This document shows, piece after piece, positions 33,491 through 46,505 of a stretch of 64,000 nt of DNA. Position numbers and translations under genes: made by a program. Numbering within the stretch: position 1 is the stretch's first letter; each line of letters begins with the position of its first letter. The notes below the pieces were generated by a model that made no database searches, was not told where the DNA came from, and worked only from the letters and a program-made list of their open reading frames with translations. Source of the stretch: Sesamum alatum (taxonomy: Eukaryota; Streptophyta; Magnoliopsida; Lamiales; Pedaliaceae); assembly GCA_034509735.1 (NCBI GenBank), contig JACGWO010000011.1, positions 10,449,866 to 10,513,865 of the forward strand, given 5' to 3'.

Positions 33491-35485
33491 AATATTATTT
33501 TCTAGAAGCTGCACAGAATTTTCAGAAGATTTCATGATTGAATTCGTGAAGGTGATGGAGGCCTATCCCACATAAGGGACGAGGAATCTCATTGTGATAG
33601 ACAGATGGAGTATGCTACTCCACCAAGAGAAAATCATTGTGTATGCTTTAAGAACAATACCATAACTATTATCATGTACTAAGTTGGATTCGGGTGGAAG
33701 ACATTGTCAGTTGGATAGTTTGGCACATCTACTGAAAGAAAACACACGTGTCTCAAGAAGGGATTAACGAGAACAGAAATTCTGGGTGGAAGGAAGGGTA
33801 AAAGTTTGATTAATTTTGATTTTTCGTATGAATTTGAACGGTAAAAGCGTGGTCTAGAGATCGTTTAGAACTTCAAAATTCAAAACTAAATGCGTTAAAA
33901 TGGTTAGTCTTCTTTGAAAAGGGGTTTTTGCTTGTGTGATTTTGTAAATTTGCAAGACTTCGTGAGGTGTTTGTAGGGAAAGGAAATTTTTTAATTAAAT
34001 TAAATTTGGCAGAACCAAATCAATTGTATGGGATTTATCACTTTTTTTAAATTGTATATCGATCGCACAATAAGTATATTATACTTTCTATGTGATTAGT
34101 TCTGATCTGATAAAATTGGGTATGGATTAGAATTTCTTCTAGGAAAATATGTTGGACTAAGATGTGGGGAGAATTGCTATTGCTTCACTTGTGGCTTTGA
34201 GTAATTTTGTTTGAAAACTATCACAAGAAATAGCTGATTATGGGCTGAAATTGTACAACTAAATGAACTAATATTTAATCAGCCATGTCCATGTCCATTT
34301 TTGGTATTGTGGGCCAAATCAATGGAACTAAGAGAAAGGAGAACGCATTGGATTTCACCGTTCTAAATTTTATTGCATCTTCTATTTTATTTATATATAC
34401 ATATTATGTATATAAAATTATTTTCTAAATAAAATATATAATATCATCTTTCTACAGGCACATATAAATTAAATGAAATAAAAAATGCAATCCTTTCAAA
34501 AGTTCAAGCTTTCTCTAACTGCTAGCCAAATAAATTATCCCCTATAAAAAAGAATAACAATTTATCTCTCCGTGTTCTTTAAATGAAGCAATTTAAATTG
34601 ATTCATTTTAAAAAAACACAGGGAGATAAATTGCTATCTTATTTTTCATAGGAATAAATTGCTCATTTGCAATATCACATGAGGGTTGCTTGCATTTTTT
34701 CCTATTAACAAAATGCAATTGCAAGTCGAGCGCCTTCTGCTTTTTTTATTTTTTTTCATTCTGTATTCTAAAAAAATGCATAAAATAAGGAGAATAGCAG
34801 TGATTGTTTGTAATCTCATCTCAATGAAAAAAAATTAAATGAAATTAGTTTGATTGCGATAAAAAATTTATTTTCATTTTGGGTACATAATTAGATGTAT
34901 TTCAGTGTCGCACCTCTCTTGTCGATGTTTTGGTCACGGTTTTTATCATCACTTTAAGTGGGGGTGCCGTTGTGAATAATCTTTTTAGCCAATTGAGAAG
35001 TGACATGCTTGGAGAAAAACGTACTAGTTATCAAAATAAACGTATTTTCATATTATGGAACTTGTTGAATTTAATTCCTAAATTTGAGTTAACTCTAATT
35101 GGTACTCCAATACTTATTTTATTGACAAGCCAATAAGTGTCGAGATGCAAATTTGAAGTGCATTGAGGTCTCGTTCCAACTCCACTCCTCAAGATGATGA
35201 TGAGTAACGTTTTGAATAGATCAAAAGTTCTTTTTGACTTTGTAGCAATAGTTTTTGGGTAAGTCTTGTGAGATTCAGGTTGTTTTTCCTGAACTTGTAC
35301 ATTTTCACCGACAGATGTGGACTGACCAAAGATGAAGTGGGTCTTGCTTTGGGCTTATTTTGGATTCCGGGATGATGCATATTTACCAAAGCTTGTTTGA
35401 GATTCACCTTGATATGTAATTAATTTCTTCATTTTAATTTTTAGTTTTGCTTAGGATATGATACTTTGGAAAGGGAGTAGGACCC
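33491..35485. other. Intergenic DNA up to the copia insertion
   Basis: About 33500-34400 is of mixed composition without an ORF I can credit. 34540-34707 is a family D MITE arm ending gggttgcttgcatttttt. ORFs at 34930-35136 (plus) and 35189-35407 (minus) have no recognisable domain. The copia element inserted at 35485. Confidence 0.45.
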
Positions 35486-35873
35486 TGATAAAACCTGTAG
35501 CTTATAAGCGTGTTTGTGTAAAACGTTTTTATGTATGTTTTTGAATTGGGTCCGGGCTAATTATTTCAGAGTAGGTTGTTTTGTTTACAGTTTTTTTTTT
35601 TTTTTTTTTTTTTGGTTAGTTAGTTTGTTTGGTCTGTTGGGTTGTTAGGCTGAGTTGGTTAGTTTGTTGCTATGTCAGTTGTAGTGGGCTAGCCCAGTTA
35701 TTTATAGAGGCCCGTCTTGTAATTTTCCATTATCAGCTTTTCAATATTGAAACCCAAGAATCAAGCACAGGTTTTCTTAAATCGTGTTGCATCTTACTCC
35801 ATTATTTTCTTGCCCTAGCAGACCTCTGTTTCTCTTACATGGCGCCTACTGCGCATACTTCTCTTTACGAACA
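35486..35873 (+). repeat. 5' LTR of the copia element
   Basis: 388 bp, starting TGATAAAACCTGTAGC and ending ctttacgaaca. A T-run at about 35592-35613 is much longer than in the 3' LTR. The sequence ttatttatagagg near 35700 may be the TATA region. Confidence 0.93.
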
Positions 35874-35887
35874 TGGTATCAGAGCCA
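35874..35887 (+). other. Copia primer-binding site
   Basis: TGGTATCAGAGCC immediately follows the 5' LTR and complements the initiator Met tRNA 3' end. Confidence 0.88.
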
Positions 35888-36000
35888 TCCCTTGATGGTC
35901 TTTGATCCTGTTTCTCTTCATAATTCGTCTTTAAACAATAGATCTTGCCAGTATTTTTCTTTCCTTTCATTTTTTATTTTTCTTCTGAAGGATCTCTTCC

Positions 36001-36900
36001 ATGGCCGGCAAAGAAGAGGGCACGACTCAGAAGGGAAAAGAGCCAGAGGCTCTGAAGCTCCAGAATGGGGACCATCCAGGGATGAGCCTCGTCTCTTTCC
36101 CTTTGAACGGAGGCAATTACCTCACGTGGCGTAGGGCGGTTCGCCTCGCCTTGGGGGCAAAATCGAAACTAGGGTTCATAGATGGAGGGATCCAGAGACC
36201 AGAAGAAGGAACTGACGACTTTGAGCGATGGCAAAGAGCAGACTACATGCGGAGGCGTTCATCTACACCTCCTCTGCCAGAGATCTGTGGACAGAGTTGG
36301 AAAGTCGATTTGGGAAAGCAATGGCCCCCTTCTTTACCAAATCCAGAGAGAAATCACCAACACTACTCAAGGCGATCAATCTGTGACAGCCTATTTTACT
36401 AGGCTTAAGAAACTCTAGGACGAAATGGACTGTCTCAACCCTATTCCCTCTTGTTCTTGTGGTGCCAGCAGACAAGTAGCCGCCCAAACGACGTCCAGCC
36501 AGTTGGTACAATTTCTGATGGGCCTTAGCATGGCCTATGACCACGTTCGTAGCCAAATACTGCTCCTAGAACCCCTTCCAACAATAGGGAAAGCCTACTC
36601 CATGATCCTAAGGGTCGAGAGACAGAGAGAAGTCAACAAGGGGCCACCAGCGAGCTTCTAAGCTGAAGCAATGAACGTTCGAGGTAGACAGGCATATGTG
36701 AGAAACCCAGACAGAGGGAAGGAAACCGTGGACAAATCCAAATTATACAGTGATCACTGTAAGAGGACGGGTCATACCAGAGTTGGATGCTTCCAACTGA
36801 ATGGGTATCCAGAATGGTACAAGACCATGATGGATCAAAGAAAAAGGGATGGAGGAACCACGGGAAAGGCGCTCAGTGTGGCTGAATCTAGTGATTCTAG
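36001..36900 (+). pseudogene. Copia gag, broken
   Basis: Starts MAGKEEGTTQKGKEPEAL at 36001. The gag core follows (VSFPLNGGNYLTWRRAVRLA, then KLGFIDGG), but the frame breaks near 36250. Pieces continue in 36182-36418 and, after a TAG at 36417-36419, in 36425-36661. A CCHC-like motif (YSDHCKRTGHTRVGCF) is at about 36745-36795 in the next frame. It would form the particle and bind RNA in an active element. Confidence 0.8.
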
Positions 36901-38705
36901 TTCACAAGAAGCTATGTTCACTGATGAACAAGGCATTGAGGAAATCATTAGGACTGAAGTAAGACACCTCCTGGAGGAACAGGCTGAGGCCAATCAAGTG
37001 GAGTATGACGAACCTGAAGGACCACCTGGCTATAGAAACGATGACTTCGAAGACTTTGCAGGTATGACTGCTTCTACCCCTAAATCCTTAACTTCCAGTG
37101 CTTGGGTTATAGATAGTGGGGCCACTTCTCATATTTATAATAACAAAAACATGTTCACTTCACTAAAATCTCTTAAACGCTGTTGTTGTGTTAATTTGCC
37201 GGATGGAACCAAGAAGCTAATTAGACAATTTGGGGATGTACGCCTTTCTGATGATATAATGCTCAAGAATGTCCTGCATATACCTACTTTTAAGTACAAT
37301 TTGCTGTCTGTTAATAGATTGTGCATGGATGCCTCTGTGCGTTTTCTTTTCTCTGAAAATTGTTGCATGGTGCAAGACCTTAAGACTAAGAGGGTCATTG
37401 TTGTTGGTAGATTAGAGGGGAGGTTATATGTGCTGAAGGCTAATTCTTTTAGTATCACTGCACTGAGAAATGATATTAACATGTATGTTGTTGCCTCTTC
37501 TTGTGTTTCTGTTTCTAAACCGAAGTTGTGGCATAAAAGACTTGGCCACACTTCGTATGATGTAATGAAACGAATAAATGAAATAAGATGTACTGCTTCT
37601 AACTCTCATGTATGTGATGTTTGCCCTTTGGCAAAACAGCGTAGACTTCCTTTCTCTGTAAGTGAAATTCAATCTGAGAAGCCTTTTGGACCTCATACAT
37701 GTCGATGTATGGGGACCTTACAAAGAGTATTCTTTAAATGAATGTCATTTTATGCTCACTATTGTAGACGATTGTAGTAGGGCTGTTTGGGTTTTTCTGA
37801 TGCATCAAAAGTCCCAAACCCCTCATAAGCTGAAAATTTTCTTGAAACTTGTCAAAACTCAATATGATGCTTGTGTTAAGACTGTTAGAACCGATAATGG
37901 AACATAATTCTTGGGTGAAGAATGTCAATCCCTTTTGAGGGAACATGGCATTCTTCACCAAAGGACCTGCGTCCATACCCCTTAACAAAACGGGGTAATT
38001 GAAAGGAAACATCAACACATCTTGCAAGTTGCGAGAGGGTTGATGTTTCAGGCCAAAATGCCCCATAAATTCTGGACAGAAGCTTTACTCACTGCCACTT
38101 ATAGTATCAATCGCCTGCCCACACAAAGACTTAATTGGAAGACTCCTTTTGAAATATTACATAAAAGAAAGCCTCAATATAGTCACATAAGGGTGTTTGG
38201 TTGTCTTTGCTTTGCATCAAACACCCAGCCTCATAAAAGAAAGTTTGATAAAAGAGTCTACAAATGTATTTTCTTAGGATATGCCCAAGGTCAAAAAGGG
38301 TACAAGGTTTATGATTTAGAAAACAAGAAAACCATGGTTTCTCGTGATGTTGTTTTCCATGAAAACATCTTTCCCTTAGTTGTTGGTAATCTAGAGGATA
38401 TGCATTGCCCCTTACCCCTTGTTGATTACACTGAAAAAGGTTTAGAACCCTCTGCTGATGTGGTCGGGAATGATGCCAACACTTTTGACCGTAGTAGTGA
38501 GGGACCTTCGATTCAGGTTCCTCTAGAACAGAATGTTCCACTGAGAGGGTCTTCTAGGACTTTGGTCAGACCTTCTTGGATGAATGATTATGATTGTTCT
38601 ACTCATGACTCTAATGCATTCATTAGCACACTTGCACAAGATTGTTTTGTTGCTGCGTTGTCTTTGCAGGAGAACCACATACTTATGCACAGGCAACAAG
38701 ATTGA
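36900..38705 (+). pseudogene. Copia protease and integrase, broken
   Basis: Protease: WVIDSGATSHIYNN (about 37104) holds the D-S-G site. Pre-integrase zinc region: LWHKRLGHTSYDVMKRI, then CDVCPLAKQRRLPF. Integrase core: HVDVWGPYKEYSLNECHFML in 37662-37907, then VRTDNGT followed by TAA at 37905-37907 where the family has Glu. A second stop interrupts HTP-QNGVIERKHQH near 37981, where Gln is expected. The catalytic Asp-Asp-Glu residues themselves are still visible. The C-terminal part (RVFGCLCFASNTQPHKRKFD) runs to 38705. Confidence 0.85.
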
Positions 38706-38722
38706 AGGACTAGCAGGACGCC

Positions 38723-40200
38723 ATGAAGGCTGAGATCACAGCCCTGGAAAGAAATAATACATGGACAGTGACAGAATTACCCGTTGGGAAAAGAGCTGTA
38801 GGGTCCAGATGGATCTATAAGTTGAAATTAAAACCAGATGGAAGTGTGGAAAGATGCAAAGCCAAATTAGTGGCAAAGGGGTACAGTCAGGTAGAGGGGT
38901 TGGACTACACTGACTGTTTTGCCCCTGTGGCAAAGCCAGTAACAGTCAGAATATTGTTGGCATTAGCAGCTTCAAAGGGCTAGCCAGTCCATCATTTTAA
39001 CGTAAACAATGCATTCCTACATGGAAGCATTGATGAAGAATTGTACATGGTGCCTCCAGAAGGTTATAAAGTGCCAGAAGGTTGGGTATGTAAATTGCAG
39101 AAGTCACTGTATGGGCTAAAACAAGCTTCCAGGAAGTGGAATGAGGAGTTCACCAGTAAGATAGAAGCCTACGGCTTAAAACAGACCAGGCATGATTATT
39201 GCTTGTTCACAAAGGAAACCAGTAAAGGCTTGGTGGCACTATTGGTCTACGTGGATGACATACTGGTAACAGCACCTTCGGATTCATGCATAGAACAAGT
39301 CAAGGAGTATTTAAACGACCTCTTCACAACAAAAGACCTGGGCTTAGCTAAGTATTTTCTGAGGCTGGAAATTGGACGTACAAACCAAGGGTTGGTTGTA
39401 ACACAAAGCAAGTATATACAAGACATTGTGCGGGATAGTAGTTTGAGTGGAGCCAAGACAGCGTCAACACCACTTCCAACAGGAATTAAGTTTACATCAG
39501 AGGCTGGTGCTCCTATGTCAGATCCCTCCAGATATAGGAGATTGATAGGAAGAATTCTGTATTTAGGCTTCTCTCGGTCGAATGTTTCACATGTTGCACA
39601 GCAGCTAAGACAGTATTTGCAGCATCCCTGCCAGCAACATTGGGATGCTGCAATCCATTTAGTCCGATACTTGAAGGGAACTTGCTCAACAGGAATATTG
39701 TTTCCCTTTAATATTGATCTGCAACTGACTGTTTTTTGTGATGCAGATTGGGCTACTTGCGTAGATACGCGGAGGTCTCTCACGGGCTATTGTGTCATGC
39801 TTGGAGGGGCTCCAGTATCTTGGAAAACAAAAAAACAAACGACTGTATCCCGCTCTACTGCAGAGGTGGAATACAGGAGTATGGCGGCAGCTACTTGTGA
39901 ACTGACATGGATTCTTTTCCTTTTGCAAGACCTGGGAAAGAAGCCTCATGTTCCAGTCCCATTCTTTTGTAACAATAAGGCGGCAATCCACATCATCGAA
40001 AATCCGGTGTTTCACGAGCATACGAAGCATCTGGAGATAGACTGTCATGTCGTACGTGACAAGTTCAAGGAAGGAGTTATAAAGCCTATACATGTAAACA
40101 CGAAGTTGCAGCTTGCGGATATTTTCACTAAGTCCTTAACAGGACCTTTATTTTGCAGACTGTGCTCCAAGTTGGGTTTGGCCATGTTGAACCCAAATCT
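38723..40200 (+). pseudogene. Copia reverse transcriptase and RNase H, broken by one stop
   Basis: RT begins [20 protein letters not shown] and continues to [24 protein letters not shown] at 38981-38983 then replaces what is Trp or Gln in relatives. It reopens at 39041 as a 420-codon frame with SLYGLKQASRKWNEEF and the catalytic LLVYVDDILVT (about 39236-39268). RNase H follows: VFCDADWATCVDTRRSLTGY and STAEVEYRSMAAATCELTW, then NNKAAIHIIENPVFHEHTKH, with the acidic residues intact. Confidence 0.88.
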
Positions 40201-40214
40201 AACTTGTGGGGGGA

Positions 40215-40589
40215 TGATAAAACCTGTATGTTATAAGCGTGTTTGTGTAAAGCGTTTTTATGTATGTTGGTGGATTGGGTCCAGGCTAATTATTTCAGAG
40301 TAGGTTGTTTTCTTCACAGTTTTTTTTGGGTTAGTTAGTTAGTTTGGTCTGTTGGGTTGTTGGGCTGAGTTGGTTAGTTTGTTGCTATGTCAGTTGTAGT
40401 GGGTTAGCCCAGTTATTTATAGAGGTCCGTCTTATAATTTTTCCATTATCAATTTTTCAATATTGAAACCTAAGAATCAAGCACAGGATTTTTTGAATTG
40501 TGTTGCATCTTACTCCATTACTTTCTTGCCCTAGCAGACCGTTGTTTCTCTTTCATGGCGCCTACTGCGCGTACTTCTCTTTATGAACA
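40215..40589 (+). repeat. 3' LTR of the copia element
   Basis: 375 bp, starting TGATAAAACCTGTATG right after the purine tract cttgtgggggga (40203-40214) and ending ctctttatgaaca. It is shorter than the 5' LTR because of its T-run. Confidence 0.93.
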
Positions 40590-40594
40590 GACCC

Positions 40595-41089
40595 CCATTT
40601 TCTAGTTTAGAAAATGTGTTGTATTTCTCTACCTTATGCCTTTATATTGAGACGGGAGGGAATCCCAAAAAATCCCCCTACCCTGCCCGAGTAGTTTTTG
40701 GCCAAAAAAAAAATAAAATATGTTGAGATTGTTGAGCTAATCATATCAAATTTTGCGGCCTATAAACCAAAGCTAACTAAATTGCGACACGCAGTACATC
40801 AAGTACATAGAACAATCAAATCGAGTCACAAAATTGATATTATCTTTTCAATAAATATAAAAAAATTAGGGGTAACTACACCGTTGTTCCCTGAGGTTTT
40901 GTGTATTACACGTAAATCCCCTGTAGTTTTGAAATATTACATCTAATGTCCCTGATTTGATTATATTTAACAAATAGATTCATTCGTTAATCAAATTTTA
41001 CCGAATTTATTGATATTAACAAAAAAATATATATATATATATATTTATAATAAAAATCTATATTTACTCTTAATTTACTTATTACAAAT
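40595..41089. other. Spacer with a half MITE of family E
   Basis: About 40870-41030 carries attacacgtaaatcccctg and tttaccgaatttattgatat, as in the left half of 28329-28820. No gene. Confidence 0.5.
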
Positions 41090-42190
41090 CTATTGCAAAA
41101 TTTTGATATAACCTATATAGGTCACTGTCTCAATCCAACATACCCTCCCATGTTTTGATAATGCCATCCATACCAATAAAACAATGACAATTTGCACATA
41201 TAGTTTATGCAGTTACTTCTTGTCAATTACCTATTTCTCCAAATACAATTGAGAATTATCAAAGAATTATTGACTTCATTATATTCATATAATCAAATTA
41301 TAACGCTATGACCAATATAATTATTAGTATCTATATTATCTATATTTTTTTATTATAATTGAAGAACATATCTTTGGTGTCTCAAATTTTTTGATTTGTC
41401 ATTTTTTTTATTTTTTAATTATTTATAATTTTTTTTCTTTTTCTCAACCTCCAAATCTCTCTCTCTCTTCCCACTCTTCTCTTAATAACTTCCCATATTT
41501 TTTATCTTTTTTTATTTATTTAGTTAACTAATATAAATATTTTAAAAAATTAACAATTATATTATTTATATTTTAAATTAATTGCATATACATTTGGGTG
41601 TGTGATACACACTAGTTTTAATAATTAAACATAGGATAATTAGGGGGTTTTGGTCTGCTATTTTATTTTTTACATTTTTTTCCCCTTCCTTTCGGTTTTA
41701 GTATCTCCGGTTAAAAAAACTACTTAACTTTTTAGTTAATGTTTAGGGTAAATTATAACTACCTCCTATAAAGTTTAGCATAACTATAAATACATCCTTA
41801 TTATTTAAAAAATTATCAATATCCCGTTAATTTTAACGTGCATCCAACAATGAGCTCATTCCGTTAGCCGTCATTAGATCTTCATCCAATTTTTACGACA
41901 TAACGCAGATGAAATTATAATTTTACATATTTTTTAGAAGGCAAATAATTAGGCATATAACAAATGAGCAAATGTAACTTTACCCACCCTAGGAATTCTT
42001 TACACTTTTTAAGATATTTAAAAAAAAAAAAGAAAAAAAAAACACCAGCAAGAGTAAGATAGATATTTCCACCTCACCGTCTAGGGACTACATAATTATG
42101 TTCTGTGAGGAGGTTGATTTTTCAAACAACAAAAAAGTATTTATAATTATAACAAATTTTATGAGAACTCGTTGTAGTATATAATCCTAA
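41090..42190 (+). repeat. Duplicated block, copy 2, with a Helitron insertion
   Basis: Collinear with 31530-32440: same cctatataggtcac start, same gttaatgtttagggtaaatta, same family A MITE (41755-42189). The copy is interrupted by 41330-41615. By eye the two blocks are about 85-90% alike. Confidence 0.8.
41330..41615 (+). mobile_element. Non-autonomous Helitron-like element
   Basis: Begins TCTATATTATC (a second TC is at 41339) and ends with hairpin GTGTGT-gat-ACACAC leading into CTAG at 41612-41615, followed by T. The base before the start is A. A TC start, a 3' hairpin, a CTAG end and an A/T target are Helitron features. The body matches the two minus-strand elements at 27360-28040, and the element is absent from the other copy of the block. 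Confidence 0.7.
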
Positions 42191-45094
42191 TAGTTCGAAG
42201 CATTATTATGGAAGATCATTCTTTTTGTGTCTTACATTTTTGGTATTTTTATTTAAATTTTAACATTATTGCATCATCTTTTTTTTTTTTCATACTCAAA
42301 GAAGAAAATCATTGTGTATGGGACTTAGCCAGTTGCAATATGAGGCACACCGGCGCCCCTTGGATTAACAACAATATGAGAACTATAATTATGTGGCGAG
42401 GCGATTTGGTTGGAAGACATCATCAAGTGGGTAGTTTGGACATTCATTGAAAGGTTTGCAGCAACGATTTCAAATCAGATTGGTTCGGTCGGTTCGATCA
42501 GTCTGACCGAGAAGGCTAAGGTCCCGATCTAGTTCATGGGTAAAAAACCCCGCGGTCAAACTCAGTGCGAGCCGATGAAAATCGGCTGACTCGACTGACC
42601 CAATCAACCTAGTTTTAATTTTTTTAAAAAAAATAACTAATGATATAGTGAAATATATGTTTCACTAATCAAACATATATTCCACTAAAAAATAATATAA
42701 TGAAATACAAAAAACAAATGCCAAAAAAATAGATGGGTAAGTGCTTCATGTACAATTACTCAAACAAACTATCACCATATTTATAATCTCAATTGTTTAA
42801 ATTTGCCTTGTGTTTTTTCAACGTGTGGCAATGAGAAAGTACTTAAGCCTTGCTATAGTTTTTCAATGTGGGAGGAAATAAGACACTTTTCTCCTTCTTC
42901 ATTTTTTCTCATTTTTTTCCATGTTTTTTTAATCTTTTTTGAATTTTTTTGTTAAAAAATGTATGAAGACAACAGTCACTAAAATATTGTTATAAATTGT
43001 ATTTATTTTATCAATTAATATATAATGTAATCGAGAATTTTAAATTTTAAATTCTTGTTAGTTTGAATTTTGATTTAATTTGTTTACTTCAAGAGATTTG
43101 ATGAATTTTTATTATTAAATTATTATAGATTGTATTCATTTACAAATTGTACGTTTTTATACAATATTGTTATAAATTATATTTATCTAATCTAATGATG
43201 CGATGAAGAGCGATCAACAGAAAATAGGTCAGGAATATATAACGTTATTGATATTTACACACATATATCTATATATATATATATATATAGCAAAACGATG
43301 GTTGACCACAATTGTGCTAATTTTGACCAAATACTAATTTCTGGTGATTTTGAATTTTTTAATTATTAAAAAAAAATCTCATTGGTTAGAAATCTCATAT
43401 AATTTAATTAAAAATTAAATTTGCCTTTATCTAAAAAATCATATCTTCAAAATTAATGTTTATCTATACTAGATTCTACCTTTAAACTAGGATACTAATT
43501 CAATTTGTATTTATTTTAAACAAATTCAAATTTTAGGATCATTTTTTATCATAAAAATATATATCTTATCACTAATAATTTATTTTCGTTTTAACCATAT
43601 AATTGTTAGTCACTAAACTTATCACCAATCTCTTAGTATATCTCATTGAATAAATTCTTAATTTAATTAATCAAGTAAATCAATAATTTTTACAATTTAT
43701 ATCTTCCATTGACATATTTCTTTAATAATTTTTTATTGGTTCATTTACTACTGATAAAGTAACTTATTAATTTATTCATAATTAATGTTTTTTCCTTTTT
43801 CTTAATATTTTTCTAATTAAATTTTATTTTTTAGTATTTAATTGTTATTCATGTTTGAAAAACCATAATGCCACTGCACAATTTAAGAACTTATGTCACA
43901 AAATATATTTGCCATCTTCTCCCATATGAACATTTTTTCCTCAATGAAATAATTTTGTGAATGTTGCTTTATCAAAATTTTAACATTAAATATATTGCAC
44001 GCTTCATAGATTTGAATTTATTGCAATACAAAAAGGCGACCATACTTGATTAAAATATATAAATTATTTAATTTCAAATTTTGTTTATAATTATTTTTAG
44101 AAAATAAAAAGGCTTTCTCAATTTTCTAACATGATAGTATATTTTTCATTAGTGTAAAGGACAACCAGATACAACAACTAGCTTCTTTCCCTGATGCATT
44201 ACCATTTTTTATTTTTATTTTTTGCTTTTTTATGTCCAATTTCACATCACTTGTGTAATTTTCTTTTTGTGTTTTTTAGTTAATCTTCTTTCTTCATCTC
44301 TTAAATATTATTTCTTTTTTGATGGAGAATTACCACGATGTATTCTTATATTTACTTCTTATAAGTTTTATAATTTTATAATTTATTTATTTGCTCTTAT
44401 ATATTAACGATTTTGCTATTTAAATATTTATCTTTAGCTATAATAATCTGATCATATAATTTTGTTTCTAATTTCGTATTTTGTCTCAATCAAAATCATG
44501 ATTTCTCTACTTGATCACTAAATGAATATATAGTTTTATCTAATAATAGTTCATCAACATCTTTCTTTTCCAATTTCAATTAGAATAAGTAAACCAAAAA
44601 GTTGCATTTACTGACCTCTTTATTTAGGTGGAGATATAGTCATGAATATTTTTCTTAAATTAGTTTACATATTTTTAGTTTTAGTAAAGTTCTCCAATTT
44701 TTCAAATCCTGTTCATTAAATTTGATGTTTATTTATTTAAACTCTTATTGAATTATATGTATAGACTTTTTTTTTTTTTTTTTTTTTTTGTGACATCCTT
44801 CACCGAATTTCTTCATCCATTATTATGTATTCGGTGATGTTTTTGTATAATTTCATATTAATTTTTCATTCTTAATTAGGTATCAATCATCTTCTTTTCA
44901 TAAAGTACGTATATATACATTTATATTATCTCTGTCTACTTATTTTCTAATTTAGAAGTTCATCGTAAGAAATTACTACTAACACATCAATTATTCATTA
45001 AAAAATAATTCAATCATTTTTACAATATCTATCATAATTAATGGGCACAGACCCAACTACTAAAAATTCTTTTATTAGGTATATTATTACTATT
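42191..45094. other. AT-rich intergenic DNA, no gene seen
   Basis: About 42480-42610 is GC-richer with repeats of tcggttcggtcgg type, similar in style to 47845-48000 and 48672-49452. A (TA)n tract lies at about 43268-43290 and a T-run at about 44767-44789. Several short ORFs on the plus strand are AT-driven and lack features. Confidence 0.5.
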
Positions 45095-45103
45095 ATATCT
45101 TAC

Positions 45104-45458
45104 GAGAAAATTACATTTTGGTCCCAAAATATATGGTGGTTTGCAATATTAGTCCCATACTTCCTTAAATAGTCAATAGTCGTTCCACACTTTAGGAAAA
45201 CATTGCAAAGTTAGTCCCACCGTAAAAAAATTGCTACTTTTGGGACAAACTTTGGAACTAATTTTGCAATATTTTGCTAAAATATGGGACTAATTTTGCA
45301 ATATTTTCCTAATTAAAGTGTGGGACTAATATCGCTACGGTGGGACTAACTTTGCGACGTTTTCCTAAAGTATGGGACTAATGTTGGCTATTTCAAAAAG
45401 TATGGAATTAATATTGCAAATTACCCTACATTTTTGGACTAAAGTTGCAATTTTCTCT
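45104..45458. mobile_element. Short MULE-type MITE with 9-bp target duplication
   Basis: Starts gagaaaattacattttggtc and ends ggactaaagttgcaattttctct, inverted to each other. It is flanked by a perfect 9-mer atatcttac at 45095-45103 and 45459-45467. Internal tttgggacta / gggactaat motifs recur in both orientations. Confidence 0.8.
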
Positions 45459-46505
45459 ATATCTTACATTTGTAGCCTTTTAAACTTCTTATTGTATATA
45501 TGTATTCTTAGCATAAAATTTAGGCATATAAATATCTTTACTTTTTATTAGTTTTAAATGTTGTTAAATTTATTTTTTTATGAAGGAAAATAAAAAAATA
45601 ATTTGATAATATTCTTTTTTTTTTTCTTTAAGAAATTGGATTACAAAAGAGAAAAATTTATTGTGAATATTATTTTTTCTAAGAGAAATTTGTTTGTTTC
45701 ATAGGACAAATATGATAGTAACTTTATAAAATATTTTTTTTAAATATCAATATTTTTTATTTTACTTAAAATATACATAGTATTTGAAACTTATAAAACA
45801 AGTTTTTCTTCAATATCTTAATATACGATAATATGCTATGGTTATTTTCCAAAAAGGTAAATTTACATTTTTGTAAAAAGTTGCTACTTTTGGGACAAAC
45901 TTTGGAACTAATTTTGCAATGTTTTGCTAAAATATGGGACTAATTTCGCAATATTTTTCTAATTAAAGTGTGGAACTAATATCGCTACGGTGGGACTAAC
46001 TTTGCTACGTTTTCCTAAAGTATGGGACTAATGTTGGCTATTTCAAAAAGTATGGGACTAATATTGCAAACTAGCCTACATTTTGGGACTAAAATTGCAA
46101 TTTTCTCTATATCTTACATTTGTAGCCTTTTAAACTTCTTATTGTATATATGTATTCTTAGCCATAAAATTTAGACATATAAATATCTTTATTTTATTAG
46201 TTTTAAATGTTGTTAAATTTATTTTTATGAAGAAAAATAAAAAAATAATTTGATAATAATCTTTTTTTTTTCTTTAAGAAATTGGATTACAAAAGAGAAA
46301 ATTTAGTGTGAATATTATTTTTTCTAAGAGAAATTTGTTTATTTCATAGGACAAATATGATAGTAACTTATAAAATATTTTTTTAAATATCATATTTTTT
46401 ATTTTACTTAAAATATACATAGTATTTGAAACTTATAAAACAATTTTTTCTTCAATATCTAAAATACGATAATGTGTTATGGTTATTTTCAAAAAGGTAA
46501 ATTGC
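45231..46505 (+). repeat. Two-copy tandem duplication, period 650 bp
   Basis: ttgctacttttgggacaaac occurs at 45231 and 45881, and tgtagccttttaaacttc at 45471 and 46121, both 650 apart. The copies stay alike to about 46500. Copy 1 starts in the middle of the MULE-type MITE, so copy 2 holds a second right half of it, with the atatcttac 9-mer. Confidence 0.9.

Larger units (their letters stand above)
35486..40589 (+). mobile_element. Ty1/copia retrotransposon, complete structure, coding region inactive
   Basis: Two LTRs (35486-35873 and 40215-40589) both begin TGATAAAACC and end with aaca. A perfect 5-bp target duplication gaccc flanks them (35481-35485 and 40590-40594). The primer site (35874), gag, protease, integrase, RT and RNase H are in copia order, followed by a purine tract. 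The LTRs differ by about 28 substitutions over some 370 aligned bases by my eye count, plus a T-run length difference. The insertion is thus moderately old. Stops and frameshifts exclude autonomous activity. Confidence 0.95.

Noticed and set aside
34930..35407. Two ORFs of about 70 codons as a possible gene
   Set aside because: No domain, no splice partners and no codon pattern different from the surroundings.
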